Assembly (NCBI RefSeq): GCF_021631985.1
Contig: NZ_CP070225.1
Span: 5,952,001-6,016,000 of the forward strand
Direction of reading: 5' to 3'
Origin: Sandaracinus amylolyticus
GTDB lineage: Bacteria; Myxococcota_A; Polyangia; Polyangiales; Sandaracinaceae
Length of the DNA stretch: 64,000 bases
Shown here: one piece after another, positions 1 to 9,290 of the stretch
Layout of the letters: each line of letters begins with the position of its first letter
Numbering within the stretch: position 1 is the first letter of the stretch
Position numbers and translations under genes: made by a program
The notes under the pieces: model-generated
The model's database searches: none
The model's input: only the letters and a program-made list of their open reading frames with translations
Told to the model about the DNA's origin: nothing

Positions 1-838
1 CTTCTATCTGCACGGCGCGACCTCGAACGGCATTCGCTCCAACCTGCCTGCCGTCGGATACCGCTCGATCTTCCAACAGCTCACGAGCGCGGGAGTCTCG
101 CACGCGAATTACTTCCACGACGTCGCCTGGGCAGTCGGCGGATACGCGAAGCTCACCGGCAACTTCGGCATCGATCGGTTCTTCGAGGACGCCGCGAACG
201 GTGCGCTTCCGAGCTTCTCGATCATCGATCCGCAGTTCTTCGGCGCGGGCGCGAACGACGATCACCCCGACCACGACATCCAGCTCGGACAGGCGCTGAT
301 CTCGAGCATCTATTCGGCGCTCGCCGCGAGCCCGCAGTGGAACCGACTGCTCTTCGTGATCACGTACGACGAGCACGGTGGCTTCTACGATCACGTCGCG
401 CCTCCGACGACCACCGACGAACGTGCGGAGTTCCGACAGCTCGGCTTCCGCGTGCCGTCGCTCGTGCTCGGTCCGCACGTCCGGCGCGGATGCGCGATCA
501 CCACGACGTTCGACCACGCGTCGGTGCTGCGCACGCTCCAGACCCGCTTCGGGATCGAGCCGCTCAACGAGCGCATGAACGCAGCGAACGATCTCTCGAG
601 CTGCATCCAGCCCTCGCTGATCGCCGCACCGGCCCCGCCGATCACGCTCCCGCGGCTCGCGATCTCGCGCTCGCGGCTGCTCTCGCGTCCTCCGAGCGCG
701 GCGCACGAAGAGCTCGTGGCCGCCCTCCGCGGAGTCCGGATCCCCGCGGGCATGGATCGACGCTCGTCGGGCATCGGCGAAACCGAGCACGTGCTCCGCT
801 GGGGCCACGAGCTCGGCGCGCTCCGCGTGATTCGATAG
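1..838 (+). CDS. Phosphoesterase family protein (phospholipase C-like), 5' partial
   Basis: The reading frame is open from base 2 to the TAG at 836-838, so the N-terminus lies outside the window; about 278 C-terminal residues are visible. The segment FVITYDEHGGFYDHVAPP (about residues 118-135 of the visible part), with DDHPDHD upstream, is the signature of the phosphoesterase family of bacterial phospholipases C and acid phosphatases. The Asp, Glu and His residues of this motif normally bind catalytic metals. The later FDHASVLRTLQTRFG segment also fits the family. Such enzymes are usually secreted and cleave phosphodiesters of phospholipids, but the signal peptide and substrate cannot be judged from this fragment. 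The next gene starts 71 bp downstream on the same strand. Confidence 0.85.
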   Translation, partial: FYLHGATSNGIRSNLPAVGYRSIFQQLTSAGVSHANYFHDVAWAVGGYAKLTGNFGIDRFFEDAANGALPSFSIIDPQFFGAGANDDHPDHDIQLGQALISSIYSALAASPQWNRLLFVITYDEHGGFYDHVAPPTTTDERAEFRQLGFRVPSLVLGPHVRRGCAITTTFDHASVLRTLQTRFGIEPLNERMNAANDLSSCIQPSLIAAPAPPITLPRLAISRSRLLSRPPSAAHEELVAALRGVRIPAGMDRRSSGIGETEHVLRWGHELGALRVIR

Positions 839-909
839 CTCGCGTGGACGAGCGCGAGTCGGCGGCTCGTCACATCGTGTCGCGCCGGAGCAGGTGCTAG
901 TCGTTCGCC

Positions 910-2280
910 GTGCAGCCCCTGTCTCGGAGATCGCTCCCCGCACGACCGCGCTTGGCGCTCTTGCTCGGTCCGGGCCTGGTCTGGATGGCGCTCGCACAAG
1001 GCAGCGGCGAGCTGATCTGGTGGCCGTACATCGTCGCGAAGTACGGCCTCGCGTTCTTGTTCCTGCTGGTCCCTGCGTGTCTCCTGCAGTTCCCAGTCAC
1101 GTTCGAGATCGCGCGCTACACGCTGCTGACCGGCGAAGGCATCCTCCGCGGCTTCATCCGGCTCCATCGCACGTTCGGCATCGCGCTCTGGGTGCTCTTC
1201 ACGATCTCGTTCCTGTGGTTCGGCGCGTTCGCGTCGGCGGGCGGGACCGCGATCGCGGCGCTGACCGAGTTCCCGCGCGATTGGTCGCAGAGCGCGCGGA
1301 GCCTCTTCTGGGCACAGCTCTCGATCGTCGTGTTCACGATCGCGCTCCTCTGGGCGCGCCGCACCTATCGACTGATCGAGTCGTTCATGAAGATCGTCGC
1401 GGCGGTCTCCGTGATCGGAATGGTCGCGGCCTGCCTGCATCCCGCGGTCGGCGCCGCGGCCGGTGAGTTCGTGCGCGGCATCGTGGTCCCGGACTTCGAC
1501 GCGATGCGCGCCTTCGATCGCGAGGACGCATCGAAGCTCCTGACCGCCGTCGCGTTCGCGGGGCTCGGCGGATTCTGGACGCTCTTCTATTCGTACTGGA
1601 TGCGCGAGAAGGGCATCGGCATGGCGGCTGGTGATGCGGGCCCCGCCCTCCCCGCGAGCGAGCCCGACGCACCCGCGCGACTCCGTGCCTGGCATCGATA
1701 TCTCTCGATCGAGAGCCTGACCGGGATCCTCGGCAATCTCTTCACGACGCTGCTCTCGTGCCTGCTCGCGTTCGCGATCCTGCGGCCCCGCGGATTGATG
1801 CCCGATCAGTTCGACATCGCCGTCGTGCAGAGCGAGTTCTTCGCGGCGAGCTGGGGCACCGCGGGCCGCTTGCTCTTCCTCGTGATCGCCGGCGCGTTCC
1901 TCGCGGACACCTGGCTCGCCACCGTCGACTCGGTCGCGCGCATCCATCTCGACGCGGCGAGCGCGCTCTGGCCGACGTTCGCGAAGCAGGATCAGCAGGT
2001 CTGGTATCGACGCATGGTGCTCGCGCTGGCCGTGATCACCTCGATCACGATGTACTTCGATCAGCCGGGCACGCTGATCGTCATCAGCGCGCTGATCGGA
2101 TTCGGAGGCACCGTGCTCTATTGCGCGGGCCTGGTCGCGCTCAACCACGTGTATCTGCGCGCACAGCTCCCGCGCGAGCTGCGCAGCCGCCCGCTCGCGA
2201 TCGGCGCGATCGTCTTCGCGACGGTGAGCTATCTGCTCCTCGCGATCGTCTACCTGCTCGTCCGCTACGAAATCGTCTGA
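910..2280 (+). CDS. Nramp-related multispanning transporter
   Basis: A 456-residue, very hydrophobic protein with about eleven predicted membrane segments, starting at GTG 910. The opening GPGLVWMALAQGSGELIWWP resembles the first helix of the large Nramp-like group in which the DPG-N metal motif is replaced by a GSGELI-type motif. By family it would be an ion or solute symporter of the inner membrane. Because the classical DPGN residues are missing, divalent-metal transport should not be assumed. It follows the phosphoesterase on the same strand, and its 3' end overlaps the convergent gene at 2265-2735 by 16 bp. Confidence 0.7.
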   Translation: MQPLSRRSLPARPRLALLLGPGLVWMALAQGSGELIWWPYIVAKYGLAFLFLLVPACLLQFPVTFEIARYTLLTGEGILRGFIRLHRTFGIALWVLFTISFLWFGAFASAGGTAIAALTEFPRDWSQSARSLFWAQLSIVVFTIALLWARRTYRLIESFMKIVAAVSVIGMVAACLHPAVGAAAGEFVRGIVVPDFDAMRAFDREDASKLLTAVAFAGLGGFWTLFYSYWMREKGIGMAAGDAGPALPASEPDAPARLRAWHRYLSIESLTGILGNLFTTLLSCLLAFAILRPRGLMPDQFDIAVVQSEFFAASWGTAGRLLFLVIAGAFLADTWLATVDSVARIHLDAASALWPTFAKQDQQVWYRRMVLALAVITSITMYFDQPGTLIVISALIGFGGTVLYCAGLVALNHVYLRAQLPRELRSRPLAIGAIVFATVSYLLLAIVYLLVRYEIV

Positions 2281-2735
2281 CCTTCCAGCTCGCGGATCGC
2301 TGCGAGCAGGCTCGTCACGTCGACGCGATTGCGGTGATGCATCTTCGTCGTGTCTCGATTGGCCGCACGGATCTGATCGTCGGTCGCAGTCCAGATCTGA
2401 TCGAGGTGCAGGTGGAACGTGCCCAGCTGCCAGCGCTGCTCGCCGACCCGCCCCTCGGTCGGCACCGCGACACGACGCTCTCCGGGCGCGCTGAAGAGCG
2501 GCGCCCACTTCCCGATCCCGTTCCCGTGCTCGAGGCAGAGGAACGTGTGCGGCTGCCGCACGCGTCGGTGGTGCAGGGCCGTGTGGCTCGCACCGGCCCG
2601 CGCGAGCAGGTCGGGATCCAACACCAGCGCGAGCCCGGGCGAGAGCTCCTTCTTGCCGAGCGCGTCCAAGGGGCGCGAAGCCTTCGCGCGCGGCGCGAGA
2701 ACGTCAAGCGCGGCAGTCGTCGGGCCACGCGTCAC
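2265..2735 (-). CDS. Small hypothetical protein ending the exporter operon
   Basis: A 156-residue protein that I do not recognise. Its GTG start shares a GTGA overlap with the stop of the ABC protein at 2732-4855, so it is probably translated by coupling and belongs to the four-gene exporter operon. There is no signal peptide, transmembrane segment or Cys cluster. The N-terminal third is Ala/Leu-rich; the middle holds LEHGNGIGKW and the sequence continues with WQLGTFHLHLDQIW. Its stop overlaps the end of the convergent Nramp-like gene. A role as a soluble accessory factor for export or immunity is conceivable from position alone. Confidence 0.6.
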   Translation of the reverse strand: MTRGPTTAALDVLAPRAKASRPLDALGKKELSPGLALVLDPDLLARAGASHTALHHRRVRQPHTFLCLEHGNGIGKWAPLFSAPGERRVAVPTEGRVGEQRWQLGTFHLHLDQIWTATDDQIRAANRDTTKMHHRNRVDVTSLLAAIRELEGQTIS

Positions 2736-4855
2736 GGATGCGCGATCACCATCACGGCCGGAGCGCGCTCCAGCGTCGCGTGCACGCAGTGCTCGAGCGT
2801 CTCGGGATCCAGCGCGCCGAAGCTCTCGTCCAGCACCAGCACCCGCGCGCTCTGCGCCAGCAGCGCCCGCGCGAGGAACACGCGGCTGCGCTCACCGTGC
2901 GAGAGCTGCCAACCACTGTCGCCGACCTGCTGCATCAGACCGGCAGGCATCCGATCGATCAACGGCCCGAGCCCCAATGCGCGACAGACATCCTCCGCGC
3001 GCGCCAGATCTGCGTTGCTCGCCGGCCATCGATCACCGAGCAACAGGTTGAACCCCAGCGTGCCCGCGAAGACGTGGTTGTCGTGGAATTGCGGGACCAG
3101 CGCGATGCGCCTCCGCCACTCGTCCTCACCGAGCGTCTTCGTGTCGAGCCCTTGGCAGAGCACGAGGCCCGCGCTCGGCTCTCGCACTGCGGCCATCAGC
3201 TGCGCGAGCGTGCTCTTTCCGCCGCCCGAGGGCCCCACGCACAAGATCCGGTCCTTCGCGTCGATCCGCAGCGTCGCGTTCTTCAGCGCAGGCTCGAGCC
3301 GTCCCTCGTAGCGCAGCGTCGCGCCCCGTACTTCGAGCGTCGCGACGGTCGACTCGTCGGCGCCGTCGGGCCCGATCGCGAGCGAAGGATCTCCAGGGAT
3401 CGCGCGGGTCTCACCGGCGCGCAGCAGCACGGCGAGCCGATCGGCGCCGATCGCGGCGCGAGCGAGCTGCTCGACGCCGGTGCCCAGCGCAGCGAGCGCG
3501 CGTTGCGCGAGCAGCGCGCCGAACACCGCGGTCGCGAGCGACGTCTGGCTCGCACCGACGATGAACGGATGCGCGAGCGCGGCGACCGCGAGCACCAGAT
3601 ATGCGCGTGACAGCGCCCGCACCGGGAGCTCGGCGGCATCACTGCTGCGCGCGAGCGACGTCGCGGCGCCGAGCGCGACGTCCTCCTCTTCGTGCCAACG
3701 ATCGGAGGGCTCCTGTGCGAGGCGCGTGCGGTGCCCGACCATCCGCTCGACGAGGTCGTGCGTGAGACCGATGCGCGCATCGATCCACGCTCGTCGCCGC
3801 CGCATGAAGCGCGCGATCGCGGCCGCACCGATCACGAGCACCACCGCGAGCGCCACGAGCGTCGGATACGCGCCGCCGAGCGCGAGCACGACGGCAGCGA
3901 CCGAGAGCTCCACGAGCGCGAGCGCCGACGCGACACCACCGTCGAGCGCGAGCGACTCGACCGCCTCCGACTCGAGCACACGCGCGAGGAGCTGGCCGGC
4001 GCCCTCGCGCCGAATCGCGTCGCGATCGATGCGCAGCGCGCCCCACAGCAGACGCTGCTTCAAGACTCGCGCGGCGCGGATCGCGAAGCGACCCTGCGCC
4101 GTCGCCGCGAGCGCGCGCAACGGAACCCGCGAGAGCGCGAGCAGCGCCGCTGCGGCGAGCCACCCGGGATCGACCCGTCCACCGAGCACGCCGCTCCCGA
4201 GCGCGACCCACGCGAGCACGAGCGCGATCGACCCGAGCACGTGCGCGAGCAGCAGCGACACGAGCGGCGACGTCAGGCGCGCCTCGCGGACGAGCGTGCG
4301 CAGCGGTGCCGAGGGGTGCGGGCGGATCATGAACGCGCGGCGCACGTGCGCATGCGCGACGAGCTGATCACGGAGCGCGCGGCGTGCGCGCGACCCACTC
4401 CGCGCCTTCGCACCGGCCGACTCCAGCAGTCCATCGACGAGCTGATCGCCGAGCGCGTCGAATTCCCGCGCGACGTGCGCCCGCACTTCCTCGAGCGCGA
4501 ACGTGCTCGTCTCGTGATCGGGCAGGAGCACACGAAGCCGATCGCCCTCGCGTCCCACGACCGCGAGCCACCGATGCTCGTGCTCGTCGATCGACACGAT
4601 CGCGGGCGCCAGGCTCGCGAGCATCGTCGCGGTCTCCGGATAGCGCGAGTCGATCGACTCCGCATCGACGTGGAGCACGTCCGCGACACGCTCGATCCAC
4701 CGATCGATCGCCGGCCCGACGAGGCGCGCCCGCGCTGGCACCACGATCCCGTGAGGTACCGGATCGCCAGTAAAACCCGCACGGTTCGCGAGCGCGGCCA
4801 TCGCCTCGTGCACCCGCTCGATCGGCCACGACGCGCGCTCCAGCGCATCGCTCAC
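2732..4855 (-). CDS. ABC transporter permease-ATPase with degenerate N-terminal domain
   Basis: A 707-residue half-transporter. Residues 1-150 look like a C39-type domain without the catalytic Cys, residues about 195-450 form a membrane domain, and the rest is an ATPase domain. Walker A (GPSGGGKST, about 541), an LSHGE signature (about 651) and Walker B (RVLVLDESFGALD, about 671) are present. The protein stops two residues after starting the switch region (VMVIAHP), so the usual 30-50 residues after the switch His are missing. It overlaps the upstream exporter by ATGA and the downstream small gene by GTGA. It probably forms a heterodimer with the C39 exporter, acting mainly as the non-proteolytic partner. 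Confidence 0.8.
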   Translation of the reverse strand: MSDALERASWPIERVHEAMAALANRAGFTGDPVPHGIVVPARARLVGPAIDRWIERVADVLHVDAESIDSRYPETATMLASLAPAIVSIDEHEHRWLAVVGREGDRLRVLLPDHETSTFALEEVRAHVAREFDALGDQLVDGLLESAGAKARSGSRARRALRDQLVAHAHVRRAFMIRPHPSAPLRTLVREARLTSPLVSLLLAHVLGSIALVLAWVALGSGVLGGRVDPGWLAAAALLALSRVPLRALAATAQGRFAIRAARVLKQRLLWGALRIDRDAIRREGAGQLLARVLESEAVESLALDGGVASALALVELSVAAVVLALGGAYPTLVALAVVLVIGAAAIARFMRRRRAWIDARIGLTHDLVERMVGHRTRLAQEPSDRWHEEEDVALGAATSLARSSDAAELPVRALSRAYLVLAVAALAHPFIVGASQTSLATAVFGALLAQRALAALGTGVEQLARAAIGADRLAVLLRAGETRAIPGDPSLAIGPDGADESTVATLEVRGATLRYEGRLEPALKNATLRIDAKDRILCVGPSGGGKSTLAQLMAAVREPSAGLVLCQGLDTKTLGEDEWRRRIALVPQFHDNHVFAGTLGFNLLLGDRWPASNADLARAEDVCRALGLGPLIDRMPAGLMQQVGDSGWQLSHGERSRVFLARALLAQSARVLVLDESFGALDPETLEHCVHATLERAPAVMVIAHP

Positions 4856-7500
4856 GGCGCCGTCTCCTCACGCAGCTCGCCGCGCGAGACCCGGATCCGA
4901 CGAAAGACGTCCTCGCCCCAGAGCCGATCGGCGAGCGCGACGTCGGCGTCGAAGAGCGCGCGATATCGAGATCCCTCGACCGCGAGCAGCTCGGCCGGCG
5001 TCCCGTCCTCGATCACCTCTCCGTCCTCGATCACCAGCACGCGATCGAAGCTCGAGGTGTCGCGCACGTCGTGGGTCACCGCGAGCAACGTCGCGCTCCG
5101 GAAGATGCGCCGCGCGTTGTCGGTCAGCGCGCGCCGCGCTTCGCGGTCGAGCCCGCGGAACGGCTCGTCGAGGAGCGCGAGCCGCACGTTCGAGCGCAAG
5201 AATGCTCGCGCGGCGCGCACGCGTTGTCCCTCGCCGCCAGAGAGCAGCGCGCCGCCTTCCCCGAGCGCAGCCGCGAGCCCATCGGGCAGACGCTCGAGGA
5301 TCGGAAGGAGCTGCGCCTCGTCGAGCACGCTCCCCGGCGCGACCGCGGGGTCGTCCGCGCCGTAGCGGAGATTCGCGAGGAGCGATCGATTCCAGAGCTG
5401 CACCGCGGGGTCGATCCACGCGACCTCGCGGCGCAGGAGCGCGAGGCGCGTCGCATCGAGCGCGACGCCGTCGACACGCACTTCGCCGTGGATCGGACTG
5501 TAGAACCCGAGCAGCGTCGCGAGCAGCGAGCTCTTCCCCGCGCCCGACTGCCCGACGATCGCGACGTGCTGGCCCGGCGCGATCGCGAGATCGACCTCGT
5601 GCAGCACCCGATGGCCACCCGCGCGCACCTCGACGTGATCGAGCTCGATCGCGATCGGCCCTCGCGCCGAGCCGCTCGCGACGACCTCGGGCACGGGATC
5701 CTCGGGCGCCTCGAGGGGCTCGAGCAACCGCAAGAACGTGCCGCGCACGTGAGGATAGAGACGCGCCGAGAGCGCCACTTGCTCTCCGAACGTCGGAATC
5801 GCGAGCGCCCAGTACGCGACGAGCAGCGAGCCCCCGAGCGAGCCTCCGCGCGCGAGATATCCGCCGATCAGCACGATCGCGAGCGCCGCGCCCGAGAGCG
5901 CGACGATTGTCTCGACGCGCACTGCCGCGCTCAGCATCGAGCGCGCCGATCGCTGCCACTCGACGAGCAGGCTCTCGTGCTCTCGACGCACCGCGCGCTC
6001 GGCGGAGTGCGCGCGCACGGCGGTGATCCCGAGCAATGCGTCGAGGTAGTAACGCGCGATCGCGCCGAGGTGCGTCTGCACGCGGAGCTCGCGCTCCGAG
6101 AGCACCGGCACGAACACGAGAGGAAGGACGATCGCGAGCACGGCCGATCCGATCGCGATCGGTGCGCCCGCCGGATCGATCCACACCAGGCCGATCACGG
6201 TCGCGATCAGTCCGAAGAACGCCGCGAGCAGCGAGGTGCCGAGCCGCGGGAGCGCCTGGAGCGACGAGAGCGAGTGGCTCCGCTGGGCCATGTCCGATGT
6301 GAGCCGGCTCTGGAAGAAACGATCGGGGAGGCGCGGGATCTTCGTCTGCAGCGCGACACGAAGCCGCGCTTCGAGTCGTCGGCCGAGCGTCTGCACCATC
6401 GCGGTCTGCGGCAGCTCGAGCGCCATCGTGGTCGCGAGGAGGCCGATCGTCGCGAGCACCGCGCCGATGCGCTGCTCACGCAGCGGAAGCATCGCCCCGA
6501 GATCGAGCAGACCTCGCAGCAGCAACGCTTCCACGAGCGCTCCGAGCGCCGCCATCGCGATCGCGATCGTGCACGCCATCGGCGCGACGACTCCGTCCTT
6601 CGCCAGCACGCGGACGAGCTCTCGGAGCGCGTTCGGACGTGCCTCGTCGAGCGCGCGACGCAGGACCTCGGACTCCGCCGCGGCCGGCGCCTCGAGCTCG
6701 TCCTTCCGCGCCGCGCCGAGCATGCCCTTCGCGCGCAGCACGACCGCCCCCCGCATGATCACGTGCGGCTCGTCGCTCTCGTCGTCGGGCGCGGGATACG
6801 CGGTCCACATCCGCTCGGGGATGACGGTCGGATCCTCCGCAGCACGACGGGCGAGCGCGGCGACGATTCCCGACGCCGATCCGCGCTCGAGCTCTCCCGC
6901 GGTCGCGAGCGCCGTCGCGACACGCACGGCGGCATCGAGCGCGGCGATGCCCCACGGCCCGGGATCGGCCGAGGCCGTCGCCCACAGCGCGGCCCGCTCC
7001 GCGCTCGCGATGCCGATCGACTCCATCCGTCGATCGAGCACGACCGACATCTCTCTCGAGCCTGCGTACTCGCGGAACGCAGCCGCGGGAACCGGCATCC
7101 GATGCTGGAAGAGATCGCGCTGGAGCAGCGTGACCGTCGTCCAGCGGCGTCCGGTCGCGGGATCCATCACCTGCACGAAGGGCCCGTGACGGCGATAGAT
7201 CACGACGAAGTGGGTGAACCCACTCGGGAGCCGCACGATCACGATCGCGGGCAGCGACGCGCTCTCCGGCACGAGCACGTGATCGTAAGGAACGAGCAAT
7301 TGCTCGGCGTCGAGCCCGAGCGCGCGCGCGACCTCCTCGAGCGTGTCGATCGACGTGCCGTCGACGTCGGTGTGACAGGCCTCGCGCAGTCGCCCGTAGC
7401 CCACGTGCACGCCGAAGCCTTCGAGCAGGCACTTCAGGGCCGCAGGACCGCAGTCCATCGACGACGTCTGCACGACCTCGGGCGCGAGCCACCGCATCAT
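4852..7500 (-). CDS. C39 peptidase-containing ABC exporter (bacteriocin/RiPP type)
   Basis: An 882-residue exporter with all three modules. The N-terminal C39 peptidase has Gln11, Cys17 in QTSSMDCGPAAL, His97 in GFTHFVVIY and Asp113 in VMDPATG, so its catalytic set is complete. A membrane domain follows, after a long insert around residues 150-310, and then an ATPase domain with Walker A GQSGAGKSS (about 650), LLSGGEGQ (about 752), Walker B LALLDEP (about 774) and switch His (about 810). C39 exporters cut leader peptides, usually after a Gly-Gly-like pair, and pump the core out. It lies between the HlyD adaptor and the second ABC gene, each joined by 4-nt overlaps, and faces the RiPP genes. 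Confidence 0.9.
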   Translation of the reverse strand: MMRWLAPEVVQTSSMDCGPAALKCLLEGFGVHVGYGRLREACHTDVDGTSIDTLEEVARALGLDAEQLLVPYDHVLVPESASLPAIVIVRLPSGFTHFVVIYRRHGPFVQVMDPATGRRWTTVTLLQRDLFQHRMPVPAAAFREYAGSREMSVVLDRRMESIGIASAERAALWATASADPGPWGIAALDAAVRVATALATAGELERGSASGIVAALARRAAEDPTVIPERMWTAYPAPDDESDEPHVIMRGAVVLRAKGMLGAARKDELEAPAAAESEVLRRALDEARPNALRELVRVLAKDGVVAPMACTIAIAMAALGALVEALLLRGLLDLGAMLPLREQRIGAVLATIGLLATTMALELPQTAMVQTLGRRLEARLRVALQTKIPRLPDRFFQSRLTSDMAQRSHSLSSLQALPRLGTSLLAAFFGLIATVIGLVWIDPAGAPIAIGSAVLAIVLPLVFVPVLSERELRVQTHLGAIARYYLDALLGITAVRAHSAERAVRREHESLLVEWQRSARSMLSAAVRVETIVALSGAALAIVLIGGYLARGGSLGGSLLVAYWALAIPTFGEQVALSARLYPHVRGTFLRLLEPLEAPEDPVPEVVASGSARGPIAIELDHVEVRAGGHRVLHEVDLAIAPGQHVAIVGQSGAGKSSLLATLLGFYSPIHGEVRVDGVALDATRLALLRREVAWIDPAVQLWNRSLLANLRYGADDPAVAPGSVLDEAQLLPILERLPDGLAAALGEGGALLSGGEGQRVRAARAFLRSNVRLALLDEPFRGLDREARRALTDNARRIFRSATLLAVTHDVRDTSSFDRVLVIEDGEVIEDGTPAELLAVEGSRYRALFDADVALADRLWGEDVFRRIRVSRGELREETAP

Positions 7501-8726
7501 CGCGCGCCCTCTCCCATCGATCCGTAGACGTCTCCGTCGAGCGCCTGGCCGACCGCGCGCAACACGAGCTCGAGCGGGCTCACGCGCTCGACGGCCACTT
7601 CGACGCTGCCCTCGAGACCGTGGGTGATCGGGATGCAGCTCGGTGCGCGCTGCACGTCGAGCTCGACGCGCACGAGCCCTTCACGCGGCTCGTTGCCCAC
7701 GCGCGCGACGACGAGCTCGATCATCCCGAATCGCGTCCACGGAAACGCATTCATGCGCATCTGCGCGCGCTGTCCTGGTGAGACCCGACCGAGCGCGCTG
7801 CCCGCCGCGAAGTGGCCCACGACGCGCAGCGGACCGTCGGGGACCAGCGCCACCAGACGCTGGCCTTCGGTGACGACCGAGCCCGGCCTCAGCTCCGAGA
7901 GCTCGCCGACCGTCCCCGCGACCGGCGCGACGATGCGGCGTCGCGCGAGCTCGACCTCCAGCCGCTGGATCTGCGCTTCTTCCGCCGCGTGCTCTCCCCG
8001 CAGGCGCACTCGCTCGCGTCGCAGGCTCTCGAGACGAACGACCGCGTCCGCCGCGCGCGTGCGCGCGTCCGCGGCGATTCGCTGCGTCGCGTGCGCAGCC
8101 GCGAGCGCTTGGGACGCGTGCACCTCCGCCTCCACCACGGCACGCGCGAGATCGCGCTCGGAGGTCGCGCCCGCAGATCCGAGACGTGCGATGCGCGCCT
8201 GCTCCACGCGCGCCCACCGCGCCTCGGCGTCCGCGCGCTCGCGCTCGGCGTCGGCCTCGGCCACCGCACCGCGCGAGCCACGGCCGATCGCGTCGACGAG
8301 CCCTCGCGCCGCGTCGATCTCCTCGTCGATCGCGGCGAGCTGGGCCGCGAGCGCGTCGCGCATGGCGACCGACTCACGCTGCGCGGCGAGGATCTCCGCC
8401 GACTCGAGCTCGATCAGGACGTCGCCCGCGACGACTCGCTGACCGAGCTCCACGTGGACGGCGAGAACGCGCTCCGTCAGCGGAGCGCCGACGACGTGCG
8501 CCGCGGCAGTCGACTCGATCCGCGAGTCCGTCGAGACGTCCCAGAGCGTCACTCGCGCGAGGTGGGCCCAGGCGGCCCAGACCGCGATCACGAGGCCGAT
8601 TCCCAGGACGATCAGCGAAGCTCCGCGCGCGTGCTCACCCTCGAGAGAGCGAATCGATCGAGAGAAGTGTGTCGCCAATCGCGCCCGCCCCGGACTGAGT
8701 CGCAACCATAGCATCGCGCCCCGCAT
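7497..8726 (-). CDS. HlyD-family periplasmic adaptor of the exporter
   Basis: A membrane-fusion protein of about 409 residues. I place the start at ATG 8726; ATG 8714 is an alternative, and a longer in-frame extension to 8831 looks unlikely. One membrane helix (about ILVLGIGLVIAVWAAW-type sequence near residue 40) is followed by a lipoyl-like half motif (VLAVHVELGQRVVAGDVLIEL), a long Ala/Arg/Glu-rich coiled-coil hairpin, and the second half (IVAPVAGTVGELSELRPGSVV). HlyD adaptors link an inner-membrane ABC exporter to an outer-membrane channel. The gene opens the operon, and its stop overlaps the start of the C39 exporter by 4 nt. No outer-membrane channel gene is visible in the window. Confidence 0.85.
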   Translation of the reverse strand: MRGAMLWLRLSPGRARLATHFSRSIRSLEGEHARGASLIVLGIGLVIAVWAAWAHLARVTLWDVSTDSRIESTAAAHVVGAPLTERVLAVHVELGQRVVAGDVLIELESAEILAAQRESVAMRDALAAQLAAIDEEIDAARGLVDAIGRGSRGAVAEADAERERADAEARWARVEQARIARLGSAGATSERDLARAVVEAEVHASQALAAAHATQRIAADARTRAADAVVRLESLRRERVRLRGEHAAEEAQIQRLEVELARRRIVAPVAGTVGELSELRPGSVVTEGQRLVALVPDGPLRVVGHFAAGSALGRVSPGQRAQMRMNAFPWTRFGMIELVVARVGNEPREGLVRVELDVQRAPSCIPITHGLEGSVEVAVERVSPLELVLRAVGQALDGDVYGSMGEGAR

Positions 8727-9203
8727 TGCCAGTCCCACTCTGCTCGTTTCGCACGACCGACTGCCGAAGGACCATTTCACCGCAATCCACCAGACCAGCC
8801 GCTCCGACAACCACGTACCAAGAGTACGCACTCAGTCCGTTCACAAGTGGCGCCCTATCGGAACCGCATGCCTGCGGGAAGCGATTCATCGTGCCCGGAG
8901 TAGGGAGATCGAATGAACGAGGGCGCGCCGGCGACACAGGGGCTCTCGCCGGGGGCCACGATCGCCGCGAGTCGCCAACCGGCGACGACGTGGCTGCAGC
9001 GCATTGCGCGCATCGCGGAGACACGCGAAAAGCGCGTCAGTCGCAGACGCTCCAGGCGAGCTGTAAATCTGATCTCGACTCTCCCTTTCCGAGCGCGACG
9101 ACCTGAATTGTCGATTGACGACGTCGAGAACCGATTTCAATGTGGACTCGTGACATCGGATAGGCCGCTGTCACCTGAGCAGTAAGAAAGAACGAGAAAG
9201 ACG
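8727..9203. other. Divergent intergenic region between exporter and RiPP operons
   Basis: This 477-bp stretch separates two operons that point away from each other, so it must hold promoters in both directions. Base composition is less GC-rich near 9070-9150 than in the flanking genes. A 90-codon frame at 8913-9185 (+) follows a decent GGGAG ribosome site but has an unconvincing Arg-rich translation and no recognisable family, so I do not call it a gene. Confidence 0.5.
9115..9143 (+). promoter_or_regulatory. Candidate promoter of the RiPP operon
   Basis: TTGACG at 9115-9120 matches a -35 box well. After a 17-bp spacer, CAATGT at 9138-9143 is a weak -10 match. The position, about 60 bp before the precursor start, is right. 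The weak -10 box makes this tentative. Confidence 0.3.
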
Positions 9204-9284
9204 ATGAACAGCAAGAAGGCGAAGAAGCTCGTGGTCAAGACCGGTCTCCGCGCGGGCGTCGCCCGTCCGATCGTCGTCTGCTGA
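9204..9284 (+). CDS. RiPP precursor peptide with C-terminal Cys
   Basis: A 26-codon gene from ATG 9204 to TGA 9282-9284, preceded by a purine-rich tract (GAACGAGAAAGACG) that can act as ribosome site. The peptide begins MNSKKAKKL, passes through the hydrophobic stretch LVVKTGLRAG and ends ARPIVVC. Its single Cys is the very last residue. The Lys-rich start and LVVKTG strand look like a leader for RRE-type recognition, and the C-terminal Cys is the substrate type of TglHI-like MNIO enzymes. It sits directly before the MNIO gene with a hairpin between, the usual place for a precursor. There is no Gly-Gly pair; the only AG is in LRAG. Size and position give the call, not homology. Confidence 0.75.
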   Translation: MNSKKAKKLVVKTGLRAGVARPIVVC

Positions 9285-9290
9285 GTTGAT

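Noticed and set aside
391-2508. Very long minus-strand open frame across the phosphoesterase and transporter
   Set aside because: A GC-rich mirror frame of real plus-strand genes; extremely Arg/Glu-rich without domains.
8913-9185. A 90-codon plus-strand frame with a fair ribosome site just before the precursor gene
   Set aside because: The Arg-rich translation has no family features and it fills the divergent promoter region; nothing supports it beyond being open.
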